A stretch of DNA of 64,000 nt from Anolis sagrei (taxonomy: Eukaryota > Chordata > Lepidosauria > Squamata > Anolidae): positions 172,436,506 through 172,500,505 of the forward strand of contig NC_090023.1 in the NCBI RefSeq assembly GCF_037176765.1, read 5' to 3'. A program made the translations under genes and the position numbers. This document shows positions 26,601 through 40,462 of the stretch, piece after piece (the stretch's first letter is position 1; each line of letters starts with the position of its first letter). The notes beneath the pieces were generated by a model. That model was not told the DNA's origin and made no database searches. It saw nothing but the letters and a program-made list of their open reading frames with translations.

Positions 26601-29600
26601 AGGAACTGGCAAAATCACCTCTCAGTATTTCTTGCATGAAAAGCCCTATGAAATTCGTGAAGTTTTGAAAAGTTGATAGGCAACTTGAAGGCCACATATA
26701 CACAACTTTTGGACAGAGACCACTAGTGCAATAGTAAAGGGTGCAGCAGCATAACTTCCTTTTTTCAAAACTTAATAAAACACATTGTATCAGATTTTTT
26801 TTCATAATGTAGGCGCATACCTAAAGTTTTGTTTTATGTAGTTTTGAAGATCAAATTAGGTAGGTGACGTCCCCCATTCTCCATACACTGAGTAAACCAA
26901 TTTGTGGCGTTTGTCATGACTCTTGCCAGCATAGCAGGTGTTATGTTGGCAATTTCTTCCTGGATGTTGGTCTTCAAATCTTGTGGGGTCCTTGGACGGT
27001 TCACATTAACACATTTCAAAAAAACCCTATAGAAAAAAATCACAAGGGGCCAAATCTGGAGAGCGGGCCGCCCACTCCAAATCCCCCCTAATAGAGATGA
27101 GGCGCTCTGGGAAGTGTTCCCTCAAAACAGCCACCGATGCTCTTGAAGTGTGTGTAGTTGCACTGTCTTGTTGGAACCAAATGTCCCCTAAATCCAACCC
27201 ATCTAGCCGTGGGGAAAAAAATTCCTGTAACATGTTTACTGTCACTGGGTCTTCATTTTCCTCAAAGAACCTGGGACCAATAATTCCAGCTGAGGAAATT
27301 GCACACCACACTGTGATTTTAGGTGAATGCAAAGGCTTTTGATGCAATTCTCAAGGATTGTTGTCAGCCCAGTAGCGCATGTTTTGTTTGTTGACGAATC
27401 CACACAAATGAAAATGGGCTTCATCACTAAAAAAAACAAGAGCGTCCTCAGAAACGACTTCGAGAAGAACCTCATACGTGTTCCTCCGAGAATTGAAGTC
27501 ACGTTCTGAAAGTTCCTGCACAATCACCATCTTGTGAGGATGGAAATGAAGATCATCATGAAGAATTCTCCTCACAGAACGATCGGAACGTCCAAGGGCA
27601 GACGCATGTTTGCGCACAGAACGCCGTGGTGATTGCAACATTGAAGCTCTCACTGCCTCAATGTTCTCAGGTGATCTAATGGGCCAAGGGACTCCAGTTC
27701 TTCATCTTGTCACACTTGCAGTTTGTCTGAATGTATGTCTCAATTGATTGCCGGTCCGGGACAGGGGCCAATGCTGCTAAATTAAAGCAATTCCGAAAGG
27801 CACACTGGGTTGCGATCACAGAACATCCGCTCAAAAAGTAGGCCTCAATGGCAAAAGCACGCTCCTCACTATTCCAACGCATGATGGCGACTGAACTGTA
27901 TCAGGACAAAACTTTATACTCCTGACTTTCGAATGAGACCACTAGCGCTCTGCTACGTCTTCAACCGACTGAATGGCGTGCATTTTAAAAAAGGAAGTTA
28001 TGCTGCCGCACCCTGTATAAGAGGGAAAGTGGTATTGATCAGAATGTCATTTCACTTGCATCATGGTATAAATGAGTCATGTGCTGTGAATAATTTTTAT
28101 CAGAAGTCTTTTATCAGATGACTTGCTACTGGGCAGTACTTTATGAAACATTAGCATTTTTCTTCAGTATCATTCTACTAATATAGACAGTTAAAAATAT
28201 AGAATAAAGATGATTTTTGCTTGCTTTTCTTCCTTGCAGGGAGGTGGGGATGTATGCAAAGACTGTGTTCAGTTAATAACTGACATCCAGGAAGCTGTGA
28301 AAAGCAATGCAACATTTGTGAATTCTCTGATTGAACATGCCGTGGAGGAGTGTGACCGCTTGGGCCCAGCTTTTGTAGATACGGTAATTGAACAGATTGT
28401 ATTGCTATCTTTATCATTGGAAATGTATGGTATGCTAATATATTTGTGAAGCCTGAGAGCTTCAATACTGAGTCTAGTGTAAGAATATTAATGACCTTGG
28501 ACAGTCACTGTGTCTGAACACAAACATGTTTTTAGAAGAGCTTTCTGTGACTTGAAAATAGGAAATGGAACTGTGTATGAATTTTGACTACTGGATGAAA
28601 TAGTGGGTTTATGAATTCAGATTGCAAAAGTGGGCACTTGACTACTGAGAATAGTAAAGAGTTCCATGGCTTAAATGATGAGATAGTATGGATAGAGTGT
28701 GATATGCTTGGTATCTTGGCACATCTCAAATCCTTTTCCTTTCTTTAATAGTGCAAGTCCTACGTCTCCCAGTATTCAGATTTGGCTATCCAGATGATGA
28801 TGCACATGGTAAGATGGATATTAATTATCATTCAGTATTATTATTATGATAAGCAACTTCCGATTTAAGATCTGTGCCACCAGAAATCATTTAAGAAGTA
28901 TCCTAAATTGAAATAAAGGAAAGCTGACAATATTTCTAAAAAGGTTTAATGGAATTCTTAAGATTGCAAAACTCAACTTAAGTTTATTGTACCAGAATAC
29001 TTGACTTTTAAAGGTTCATTTGAGGTGCATACCCAACCACTGATCAATAATTCTGTCTGAATCAAGGTTTAGGTAACCAAAGTTGGGTTTCCATCTGGTG
29101 ACAAGAATAAATTTTACTCCTTATGCCAGCTATACCATAAATTAATAGTATTGGGACCTCTATCCTTATCTACACTAGCATTTAGAAATGAATAAATACA
29201 TCCTCAGTTTGAATTAAAACAAATGAATCTGTCTGAGCCTACACACAGCTTAGTGCTTGTGACAATCCTGTGTGCCATGCAGTTGCTTGATTGTTTTCCT
29301 TGTTAACTGTTTTGTTTTCCTTTCTCTCCATTCTGTCAACAGCAGGAGCAGGTATGTGAGATGCTTGCTTGTGGTGGTGCACTGCTTCCCCCAGCCCCCC
29401 AAAACCCTGAAAGGCTGTAGATTAATCCCTTTCTAATTTAGTTGGTAGATATTGTGTGACTCAGTTCAGCTTTGACAGATTCAAGGAACATTTACTAGCT
29501 TTGAAAAGGATTATTTTAAATGCCACTTGAGCTTTTATCTTAATTGATATGTATCAATATTTCCAACCCATTTTGGCAATTTCTGATTCTGAAATTCAAT

Positions 29601-32600
29601 TGATTAAAATTAATTTACAGAAGGCCATGTGGAACCTGTATACCCTACATTATAGTTTAACATAGTGAGGAAGGTTTTTGGCATGCCCCAAATATGACAC
29701 AAAGCTGTTGGATTCTTGAAGACCTTGCGCCTGTCATGGTTTTTAGTTGGCAATAAATGTTGCATGTGTTGAGTGCTGGCTCTAGTAGTGACTGTGACTA
29801 TAATATTTCCCATTAACAGAGAACATATGAGGTGGGGTGGAATGGGGAAAGGAAAGCTTTTTTCTTTTCTAACTTCAGAGTGTGCTAAACATCTTTTGGG
29901 CATATTTGCTGTTGCATGAGGATTTCATGAGGAACTGCTTTAAAATGCTGAAGTGATATGCCTTACATGAATTGCAGTGGCTTGCTACACAAAGAAAAAT
30001 GCATGTTGTATACTGATGTGAAATAATAATGAAAGAAAATAATGAGTCTTTCTAGCGACAGAAGGAAGGAAGGGCTGGACATCCATCTTCTTTGGATGTC
30101 TGGAAACAGCCATAATGTTCTGCTGTTCTTTCATTTTAAAAGTTTAGATGGGGAAAATGATTTCTTACAGCATTTGTCATGAAAACGGCAGTAACATTTT
30201 GTAAATTCATGCTTTTATAGCTGCTCAATGCTGTGGACATATCTGCTACTTAGTTCGGACATCTATATAAATAAAAATGTAATGTTCATTTGTGGGATTA
30301 ACATAACAAAAACCATTGGACGAATTGGCACCAAATTTAGACACATGACACCTACTATCTCAAGGAGAGATCATCACTCAAAGAAAATTGATTTTATCAT
30401 TTGGGAGTTGTAGTTGCTGGGATTTATAGTTCACCTAAAATAAAAGAGCTTTCTGAACTCAACCAATGATGGAATTGAACCAAACTTGGCACACAGAACT
30501 CCCCTGACCAACAGAAAATACTGGAAGGGTTTGGTGGGCATTGTCCTTGAGTTTGGGAGTTGTAGTTCACCTACATCACCTTGGACTCAAACAATGATGG
30601 ATCTGGACCAAACTTGGCACGAATATTCCATATGCCCAAATATGAACACAGCTGGAGTTGGGGGGAAATAGACCTTAACATTTGGGAATTGTAGTTACCG
30701 GGATTTATAGTTCACCTACAATTCAGAGAGCATTCTGAATCCTACCACCGACAGAATTGGGGCAAACTTCCTCGATGACCAACAGAAAATACTTAAGACC
30801 ATCCAGTCCAACTCCCTTCACCAGGGCAAGAAAACATAATCAAAGCCCTCCTGACAAAGAGCCATCCAGTCATAGATATAGATAGATAGATATGATTCAG
30901 ACACAGAGAGATATAGTATCATAGATTTGAAAGGGACTCCTAAAGAAGGACAATTATATGTTGCATATCTCAGAGTAGGCAAACAATCTCCACATCAACA
31001 ATGACAAAAAACAAGAAATACTGTTTATCCACAAGCATAAAGAAATTATATATATTGGAAACCAACACTTTCTCATTACTTTATTTTCTAGATCACTAGA
31101 CTGGGCCACAGCAACGTGTGGCAAGGGACAGCTAGTGATAAATAAATCATGACTCACTGTGATCCGTGAATTTTCATGCTTTCCTTTCACATGCTTTCTT
31201 CTGGTCATCCTGTAAAGGAAGCTTTCACTGCAGTTTTAAATTAATTACAGGTCCTCATTTTGTTTGAATCTGACAAAAAGAATAGTTAATCTTAACAGTG
31301 TATTATTCAGCAAGCCTGTTCTAAGCTGTGAATTATGGAGGTAGCTTATTCAACATAGCATAGCCCTTAATTGGATCTTACTTCTGGATCATGATACAAA
31401 AATCCACACAGCCAAAAACTAAAGAATAAGAATCAATCATGTGGGGTGCTAAGGGAGGAAAAAGCACAGAGGGTCAAAGTCTGCAGCAGCTAATTTCTAT
31501 AATGACATGGTCTGTTATAATTTCAGAAAACTAGCACACAACTATCTATTGTGTAATAGATAGCTTGGCTTGAGCAAGAAAAAAAATAGGATCTATGTGT
31601 TTATTATTGGGAAAATCTTGGAAAGTATGTACAAATGTTTAGAGTCTCCATCACAATTTCTAGCAATTTTGTACTGGATAAGGCAGACACCAGACTATCT
31701 AGAATGGTTGTTTTCAACCTTTGGGTCCCCAGGTGCTTTAGCCTACAACTCCCAGAAATCCCAGCCAGTTTGCCAACTGTTAGGATTTCTGGGAGTTGAA
31801 GGCAAAACATCTGGGGACCTATAGGTTGAGAACCACTGATCTAGACCCATTCTGTTTGAAATGGCAGGGTACTTTTATAGTATTTGCAAAATTGAGTGAA
31901 TCAAAGGCCATTACTTTACTGTGCATTAAAGATATTGCCTTTAAATGAACACTTTCAGAGTGTTTATTGCTGAACAAAATCTAATGAATGTATATAAATG
32001 TTTCCTGCAGTTAGTAAGTACAGCTACAAAGGAAATGGGAATTGTTAGGATAGGCAGTGAAGTACCTTAAGAACATTTAGGGATTGAAAGTAAAATCATT
32101 AAGTGTGATAAGCATATTTTAAAAAAAAATCTCTAGTAGGTAAGGAAGTTCAGCTGAACTGAATAATGGTCTGTATAATGGTGCCACATGTTTTCATTTT
32201 CAGATCATAAAATGTCTCCAAATTATTAAACCACAATATTTGTTTGGCATAGATGGAGCTTTTAATTTATTGTTCAGTTGTAAATGTAAGCTGAGGATTG
32301 CTCTTGAAGCTTTTAATGTGAAATTGAGAATATGGTCTGAAGAGAAAGCAGTTTTTGTAATGTTCCTTTATGCTGACCGTGGGTGACCCTGACCAATAGC
32401 AACCATGTCAAGAGGGGTTTGTTTTGGCAAGGATGCTTGGCATCAGGGAAAGTTTGCCATTTCCTCCCTCTACTAGAATGGTTTTATGTTCCATCTGTAA
32501 TAGAGCATGGTATGGAAGGGGGGGGGGGGCTTCAAAACAAGGAAACGTCTGTATTTTGTAACTATTTAGTTTGCTAGAACAGTAAATACTTTTTTTATGA

Positions 32601-35600
32601 TAACAACCAGAACATTTCTGTCTACATTGCTGTGCACTATTGTTCTAAAATATACTGTATAATTTATGGTGGAAAAATCTCATGATGCTGGAACCTATTC
32701 TTAAGTGTTTAGGTATATTATAGAGAAGAACCAACAGAATTAATTGATTACTTGGGGAAACTCAAACTGAAAATATAAATAGCATTGCTTGAACTGTCTT
32801 GCAGTAATTTGGTTCTTTTCAAATATATGAAAGTAGAAGGTATATATGTCCCTCCTACAGTTGTCAAGAAATAATGTGTATTATTGTTCTGTATGTCTCC
32901 AGCAACCACAGGATATTTGCCAGATGATTGGATTCTGTTCTTCTGTGAAATCTGTGCCTCTCCAAACTCTGGTGCCCGCAAAAGCCATCTCTCCAGCAAA
33001 GGTAGAACCAGTTGAGGTAAGGCTTGGTGGGTAGTAGTTTTTTATATCACTGGGTGGTGAGCATTTAAATTATAATAAATTAATAATTTTAATTATGATG
33101 CTTTTTTGGGGGTGGGGGGTTAGTAAAGTTTGGGACATTTGGATGAAACCTTTCTAGCCCAGGGGTCCTCAAACTTTTTAAAGAGAGGGCCAAGTCACAG
33201 TCTCTCAAACTGTTGGGAGGGCCGGATTATAATTTGAAAAAAAAAAAACATGAATTCCTATGCACACTGCACATATCTTGTTTGTAGTGCAAAAAACACA
33301 TAAAAACAATACAATAATTAAAATGAAGAACAATTTCAACAAATATAAAATTATTAGTATTTCAATGAGAAGTGTAGGCCTGTTTTTGGCTGATGAGATA
33401 GGATTGTTGTTATTGTTGTGTGCTCTCAAGTCGTTTCAGACTTAGGTTGACGCTGAGCAAGGGCCGGGTAAATGACCTGCTAGGGCCGCATCCGGCCCCC
33501 GGGCCTTAGTTTGAGGACCCCTGTTCTAGCCCATAATGTGATAAGGGGAAAGGAGTGCATGACATATTTTATCAAAAAATATACATAAGTGACCACTTTT
33601 TATATTTGTGAATTAATGCAATATGACTATTATAATTATAATCTATGTTCTACCCTTTTAAAGTAAAAGGACACATTAACCCACTGATGGTAGACTGTGT
33701 GGCTTCCATGCAGTAAGATTAGGTGGCATATGGTGGGACAGCCCTGTGACATCAGAGCTTCTGCCACTCTAAATAAAATCTTGGTTTAATGGTCATGTAA
33801 TCTGACAGTTTCCTATGAAATTGATCACTTCTGTCCTGCTAATATTTGGTCTCAGAGGTTAGTGGGTTATAGACTGTGTTTTCACTGATTGTGCAAACTT
33901 TGGCAGATCTTGAAAACAACAGAAAAACTTACTTTTATCAATAAGCAATATGATTGAAATCTTGAAAGTTTAAATAAACGCAGTGTTAAATTAATACATT
34001 CTATCAATCCTAATCTGCAGTAGAAGAGTGAAAACACTACTGAAAAGTGGAGTGAGTCTTAAGTAATATTGCATCTTGACTAAGTACTGATAACTCTTTT
34101 TGTAAAACATTCTGTATACAGACCAGCCTGAGTCAAAGGGAAACTTTCTCTCTGTGTGAAGCATGCACAATTATGGTGGAAGAAGTGACCAGTCTTCTGG
34201 AAAGCAATAAGACAGAGGTCTGTATTCTGTTCTTTCTGAAACAGCTATTAAATGAGGATGCTAAAATTACCTTATAGTTACCCAAATATCCTAAATATAG
34301 TTTTCCTTCCAAGAAATGTACCATCTGATATAGTTGCTAGTGAAGAGGTATTGATTTTGCCATAACTTCCCTACAGCTTAAGTGTAATTTATACTAACAT
34401 GAGGTTTAAGTCCGTTGACTGCTCACATGCCAGATGGGCACACAACAAAACCTTGGAGGCCATTTTATTTATTTACAGTATTGATATTCCTCCCTTCTCA
34501 CCCCGCAGGGGACTCAGGGAGGATTACAGTGTACACATACATGGCAAACATTCAATGCCAAAGACACAGAACAGATATAGACAAACAGTCAGAGGCTATT
34601 TAACTTTTTCTGGCCGCCAGGGGAGCTGTTGCTTTCATCGTCCATCTGCGACACTGATGAAGTACTTTCGCATTCCCTGCATGCTTTTGCTGGAGTGCTT
34701 TGCTGGAGTCTTTTTTTATGGCCTCGTAAATTTTGTTAAATTAGCCTCCCCACACATAGGTGCTACCTAATTTTCCTACTTGACAGATGCAACTGTCTTT
34801 CGGGTTGCAAAGGTCGGCAACAAGCTACACAATTGGTCGGAAGCGCACTCCGACCCGGGCTGGCTTCGAACTCATGACCTTGTGGTCAGAAGTGATCTTA
34901 ATGCAGCTGACACTCAGACAGCTGCACTACAGTCTTTCTCAGTGTACACTTATTCTCAGTGTACAGGCCACATTACTGCCATTTCTTGGATTGCAATAAA
35001 CATTTCTGTCAGAAACTTTTTTTATTTATTAGATATGGGGCTCAACAGTTTTTCAATGCAGAACTTGTGCAAGTGACTTGGGGGGGGGGGGTTGGGAGTG
35101 GGGGTAGAATTGGCAACTGTAATTGAAAAAAAAATCTGAAAACAGTTTTCACTGTTTTTGAGATTGTTCTGTATTTTACTGCTAAGTTTCCCAAGAGATT
35201 TGTGATAGGAATCCATTAAAACACAGAAATAATAACTTTACATCTTGCTAATTCTCCACATTAGGAAGAAATGGTATATGGGATGGAGAAGGTGTGTTCT
35301 GTACTACCTCAACAATTCCGGGATGAGTGCCGGGACTTTGTGGATATCTATGGGAAGTCTCTTATCGACATGCTTTTGGAAGCAACAGACCCAAAAGTTG
35401 TATGTGAGAGGTTGGGATGCTGTGGAAGCAAGGTTTTGCCTGCTGGTAAGCACTTGAATAAGTCAGTTCAATGTAGTATGGTCTCCTACATGCTAGTTTA
35501 TACAGGACTAATTTTTTAATGTTGCATTTTTAGTTCCTTTGGTGGTTGCAGGAAGGCATTCTGAACATAATACTTTTACATTTATGAATTTACAGAAAAG

Positions 35601-38600
35601 CTTGTTCCAGTGAAGTCACAAGTTGGGGGTCTTTGTGACGTGTGCAAGATGGTTGTAGCTTATGCAGATAAAGAGTTGGCAAAGAATGCTACTGCTGCTG
35701 AGATTGAAGCTTTTCTGGAAAGAGTCTGCCACTACTTGCCCGAATCTGTCAGTGATCAGGTACAAGAGTTGATAGAAAATGATAAAAACTGAAATGTAGA
35801 ATATAGCACGTGCTAAAACATGTGCGAAAGGTGAACTCTGCCTTTACCTCTACTTAATCTTCTGCCTAGTGCTACTCAAGCCTGTCTGTGGATGAGCGGT
35901 TTTTGAAGCATGGGTGGTGTTATATGTATAAGATTTCTCTAAGGCCTTGAATATTCTCCTTCTCTGCTATGTAACTGTATTTCTTTGCTCTGTGAAAAGA
36001 GGCAGGACATGTTCAAAGGGAGTAAACACAGCAGCTAAACAACATAACTGACTTAGATTTCAGCAAGATACAAGCCTGAGAACTAAAATATACAGCCCAG
36101 GAATGTAATATCAAACATTTCCTCCCAATTATTCTTAATCCATAGAGTAGCTGCTTGTATCTAAGCTAGGTGTGTGTGTGTGTATACGCAGTAAAACATG
36201 TTAAACTTGTCTCCTCCTTACACTATTTCAGTCACTTTGTATATACAGTCTCATAAGCTATGAAATGATGTTCTAATTCTGAAATTGCTGTTAACATTCA
36301 CATTCAGTAGAAAAGATAGGTAGGCAGCTTAATAATTTTTGCCTCATTTTTAGTATACCTGCAATTTTTGATGAGTGCCAACTCGCTGAAACTTGTTTGC
36401 CTACTGTCACATTAATTGACAATGTGCAAAACTGCCTCTCAGCCTGGGCACAATTCACTGCAAGTGTGGACTTGAAGATTTCTTTTAAGCTGTAGCATTT
36501 TACAAGGTCAATTCTCAGAACTTAGGGATACTCATGAAGGCAATACTCAGAAGCTTCTTCCATTGTTCTCATAGCTCTTGTGTCATTTTAGGACAGAATG
36601 GAATATAAAATGTTACTATTTGCTTTGACCGTTTGCTTTGATGCACACAAATGATTATATAAAGTGGCATCAAAACTGAGTTAAATAAATGTAGGGTCCT
36701 GAAAATCCTACCAAGAAAAGCAATGTTTGCTTATTTTGTCTTATAACGTCCTTTCCACAAAATGTCCATCCCTTATGTGTATGCACAAGACCTATACTTT
36801 TAATAGGTCATGTCAGATAGCAGAGGAATAATCTCTCAATCTCCTGTATTTCTAATGCAACTACATAAGCATAATGGTTATGTTTCACATGGTTGCATGG
36901 GATTAATGTCTATGCTTCCCCATGTTTTCTGGCGAGGAGATAGATTTCAGCAAAACTTCTGGTGAAAATGTGATTTTTGTGTGCAAAAGGCAGCTAACTA
37001 CACTATTTCTTGTTGCTAGAATTCACTGGCTTGGTACAAAATTGTTTATATTTGTGCTCGCACATCAGTATGTCAGAAAACGAGTTAGAGCAGGAGTGGT
37101 TACCTGAGAGAGCCAACAGTTGTATGTATTTGCGCCCATCTTGCTCTTTGGAGCAAGGCAGGGAGTCATGTGCCAGCACTGCAACCTGTGAGGCTTTTTG
37201 TTGCACAAACCCTGACAACAGCAGTGCTGAGTAGGTCTTGTAAATGTTGTCTGTGTGGTCTGTGTAATGTAGGTACAGTCATACAGCATGTGCGTCTTAT
37301 CTCAGTGACAACATGAAGGCCTGGCCCTGTGACATGGCAAGGATATGTTCCCTGACTTCAGGTTTTGGCCTGAATCAGGGAATGGGATGCTGCAGTGAGC
37401 AGTTTCCCTTTGTTCTGGAGGACGGCATTAGGCAGGGACCAGATGAGAAGTTCCAGGAGTCTAAAAGGTTTCTTCTGGAGATTGCTCTAGCACAGTGTTC
37501 TCAACCTGTGGGTCCCCAGTTGTTATGACCTACAACTCCCAGAAATCCCAGCCAGTTTACCAGCTGTTAGGATTTCTGGGAGTTGAAGGCCAAAACATTT
37601 GGGGACCCACAGGTTGAGAACCACTGCTCTAGCATTACTTTTGATTGGGTTCAGCAAATCTGGGCAGCGGGTATATTAAAGAATTGGAAACAGCAACCTA
37701 TGTCATCCCTCCTGGATCCTGATACATTAATAATCCCTGGATCTTATCCATGCTTATTTACTTGGAGTAGGTGTTGTCCAAAGGATCTGGGTGGTCAGCA
37801 GGTTGCCTACTACTTGCTATAACCTTCCATTGAATTTAATGGGACATGAATGCTTCAGACAGGATGGCATCTACTGCAAAAAATAATTCTAGGTCTGTAA
37901 TGTGTGTGTTGTATTTCAGTCCTATAATTATCTTTCTCATTATGTCTTCCTTTAAAAAAATCAACAGTGCGTACAGTTTGTGGATCAATATGAGCCAATA
38001 GTTGTGCAGCTCTTGGCAGAAATGATGGACCCTGGTTTTGTGTGTAGTGTAAGTACTAAAACTAGAATTACCATTCTTGGATAATACTTTAGTGTTGCTT
38101 TCATTATTACACACTCATTTTACTGTCATGTTTTGGCTTTTAAGGTTCTGTAACTGGGAAGTGAAAACTGAAAATTCACCTTAAAATTAAGTTTGGGTTG
38201 TCTTGGATTATTTTTTGACATGGTTTTTGTGTTCTAAAACTCTTGCCCTAATAAAATCTTTCAACAAGATTGGAATTATCAAGATATTGTGACTAAATAA
38301 TACAGATAGTTTTTCTTTGATACTTGTTTTGGTATCAAAGTTACAACCCTCTCAGTTTCATCAAAATGAAGATACCTTTGAACTTAGAGATGTCATGAAA
38401 TGTATTAAGATCCGGACGTGGAACGTGGCAGGGGTAAACTCCAATGTTGAAATGGTTAATTTTCTTAATAGTTTTGATTTAATAACTTTACAAGAATCAT
38501 GGGTGGTAGTTTGGGGGAGATCTCAGCTACAGCTGCCGGGCTATGATATTTGGTATAGTAATGCCCAAAAATCAAAAAATAACGAAAGAGCTTTTGGGGG

Positions 38601-40430
38601 TCTAGGGATCCTGTTAAAAGCAGAACTAAACTGGAAAGGAACCAGACTATATGAGGGAGATGATTTACCACAAGTTCTGGTTGTAAGATTCAGTTACAGG
38701 AATAATGCTCTAATATTGATTAATGTGTATATTCCACCTCTCTCATCCCCATACTACAGACCTGAAATTTGGGTGCAGTTAGAATCCATTATTCTGGACA
38801 TCTCACTCCTCCACCCATGTTGCTGTAATTATTCTCTTTGGGGGACTTTAACGCCAGGCTTGGCTCTTCATCTATGGCCCTTGTGACCTCTATGGGTCTA
38901 TGCTGCAAGTAGGATCCCCTGTTGGTCTTCCTGTGTCACAAAGACCAATACAGCTGGTGCAAAACTTTCATCATTAACCAGCAAATGCAGTCTGCTAATC
39001 CTAAGGGGCAGAGATCCTAACTTCAAATACGCCTTCACATACCATGGCATACACACGAGCAGGGTACTTGTGTGTATGTAGGAAAAGACGATCTCTTCTC
39101 ACAAATTGAAGTCCTCCCCAGAATAGATAGTGACCATCAACCAGTCAGTATTTATGTCAGTGCCCTATTGGACCTTAGAATTACTAATGAGTCAGATTGT
39201 TGGATTATAAGGGAATGTGGGAATCCACATTTTGATCAGAATGAAGCAGTAACTAATGTCCCTTCTCCTGTTACAGAAACTTGGCGTTTGTGAGAAATCG
39301 ACACAGCACCTTTTGGGATCAGAGTTTTGTGTCCGTGGACCTGGTTATTGGTGTAAAAACATGGACACGGCATTGCAGTGTAATGTAAGTAAATAAGATT
39401 TCTTTGTATGTGTGAAGAAGCGCTAATCCCACTGGATGCCACCAAATAAATGTAAAGAACACGTATCAATGCCACCAATAAAATGTAAAGACGTGGTGTT
39501 AATCCCACCAAATGGGATCACCAAAAATGTAAGGAAGTTCCGAGACTGCTAAATTAAATTAAACTGCCACCAATACGTTTAGAGACGCTGGTTTATGTCT
39601 CTGTTTATCCTTAGTTGTGTTGTGAGGTGACGTTGGTAGTGTGGAATGCACCAAGCATAAAAGCAATGGAGGAGGCAGGTTTGAAATACAAAGAGAACAA
39701 GTTTTATTGTTAACAGAACGTAATTGTTGCAGTTTTGAGAATTTGAACTTGGCACAAGGCTTGATGTTACAAAATGGCTGGTTTGAGATACATTCAAGCT
39801 TCTGATGTTACAATTCTATAAACTCCTTCTTTAGTGAAGTGCTTTTATTACTTCAGAGTTCCCTATTGTGAATATTCCACACTGTTTGTCCTATACTCGG
39901 ATCAAACCACTGATCACCAGTCTTTTCTTACTGGCGATCCTTAAAACCCCTTCTGTTAGATTCTTTTAACCTAAGCAATCTAACAAGGTAACACCTTCAG
40001 CTCTCTTGCTGAAGAAATATTCACAGATCCTAAGAACTAACTGAATTCTCACAGCTTCACAACCCAGAGCCCTAACTGACTCTGACCCTCTTTCCCGGGT
40101 CTCATCCACCGGACTGAATATTAACTGTCGCTTTCAAACCTTTTATTCCTTAAACTCCGCCCACCTCCTCTGAGGCCTTGTTACCATGGCAACCTATCTC
40201 TTACAGTTAGGCCATAGCAACTAATGTAAACCCTAAATACAGTTTAAACACAGTACATTAAACACTCTATAATAAACATTTCTCTACAGTATGTATGAAC
40301 AGTTTTTTCTTTTCTGTAGACCAGCGGTATAGAAGTAATCTATGTGGGACATTTAGGGTTTTCATAACAATTACTGAAGATGAATTGCAGGCATGACATG
40401 CAGTCCCATATTGACCCAACTTCTCACTAA

Positions 40431-40462
<32 letters not shown>

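Noticed and set aside
34399-34770. 123-codon plus-strand frame in PSAP intron 10
   Set aside because: It reads through the antisense of an L2-type tail; the protein matches nothing.
37010-37528. Open frames at 36.9-37.5 kb, one with several cysteines
   Set aside because: Opposed frames overlap on both strands, none has a Cys pattern of a known small protein, and there is no promoter or acceptor/donor pair.
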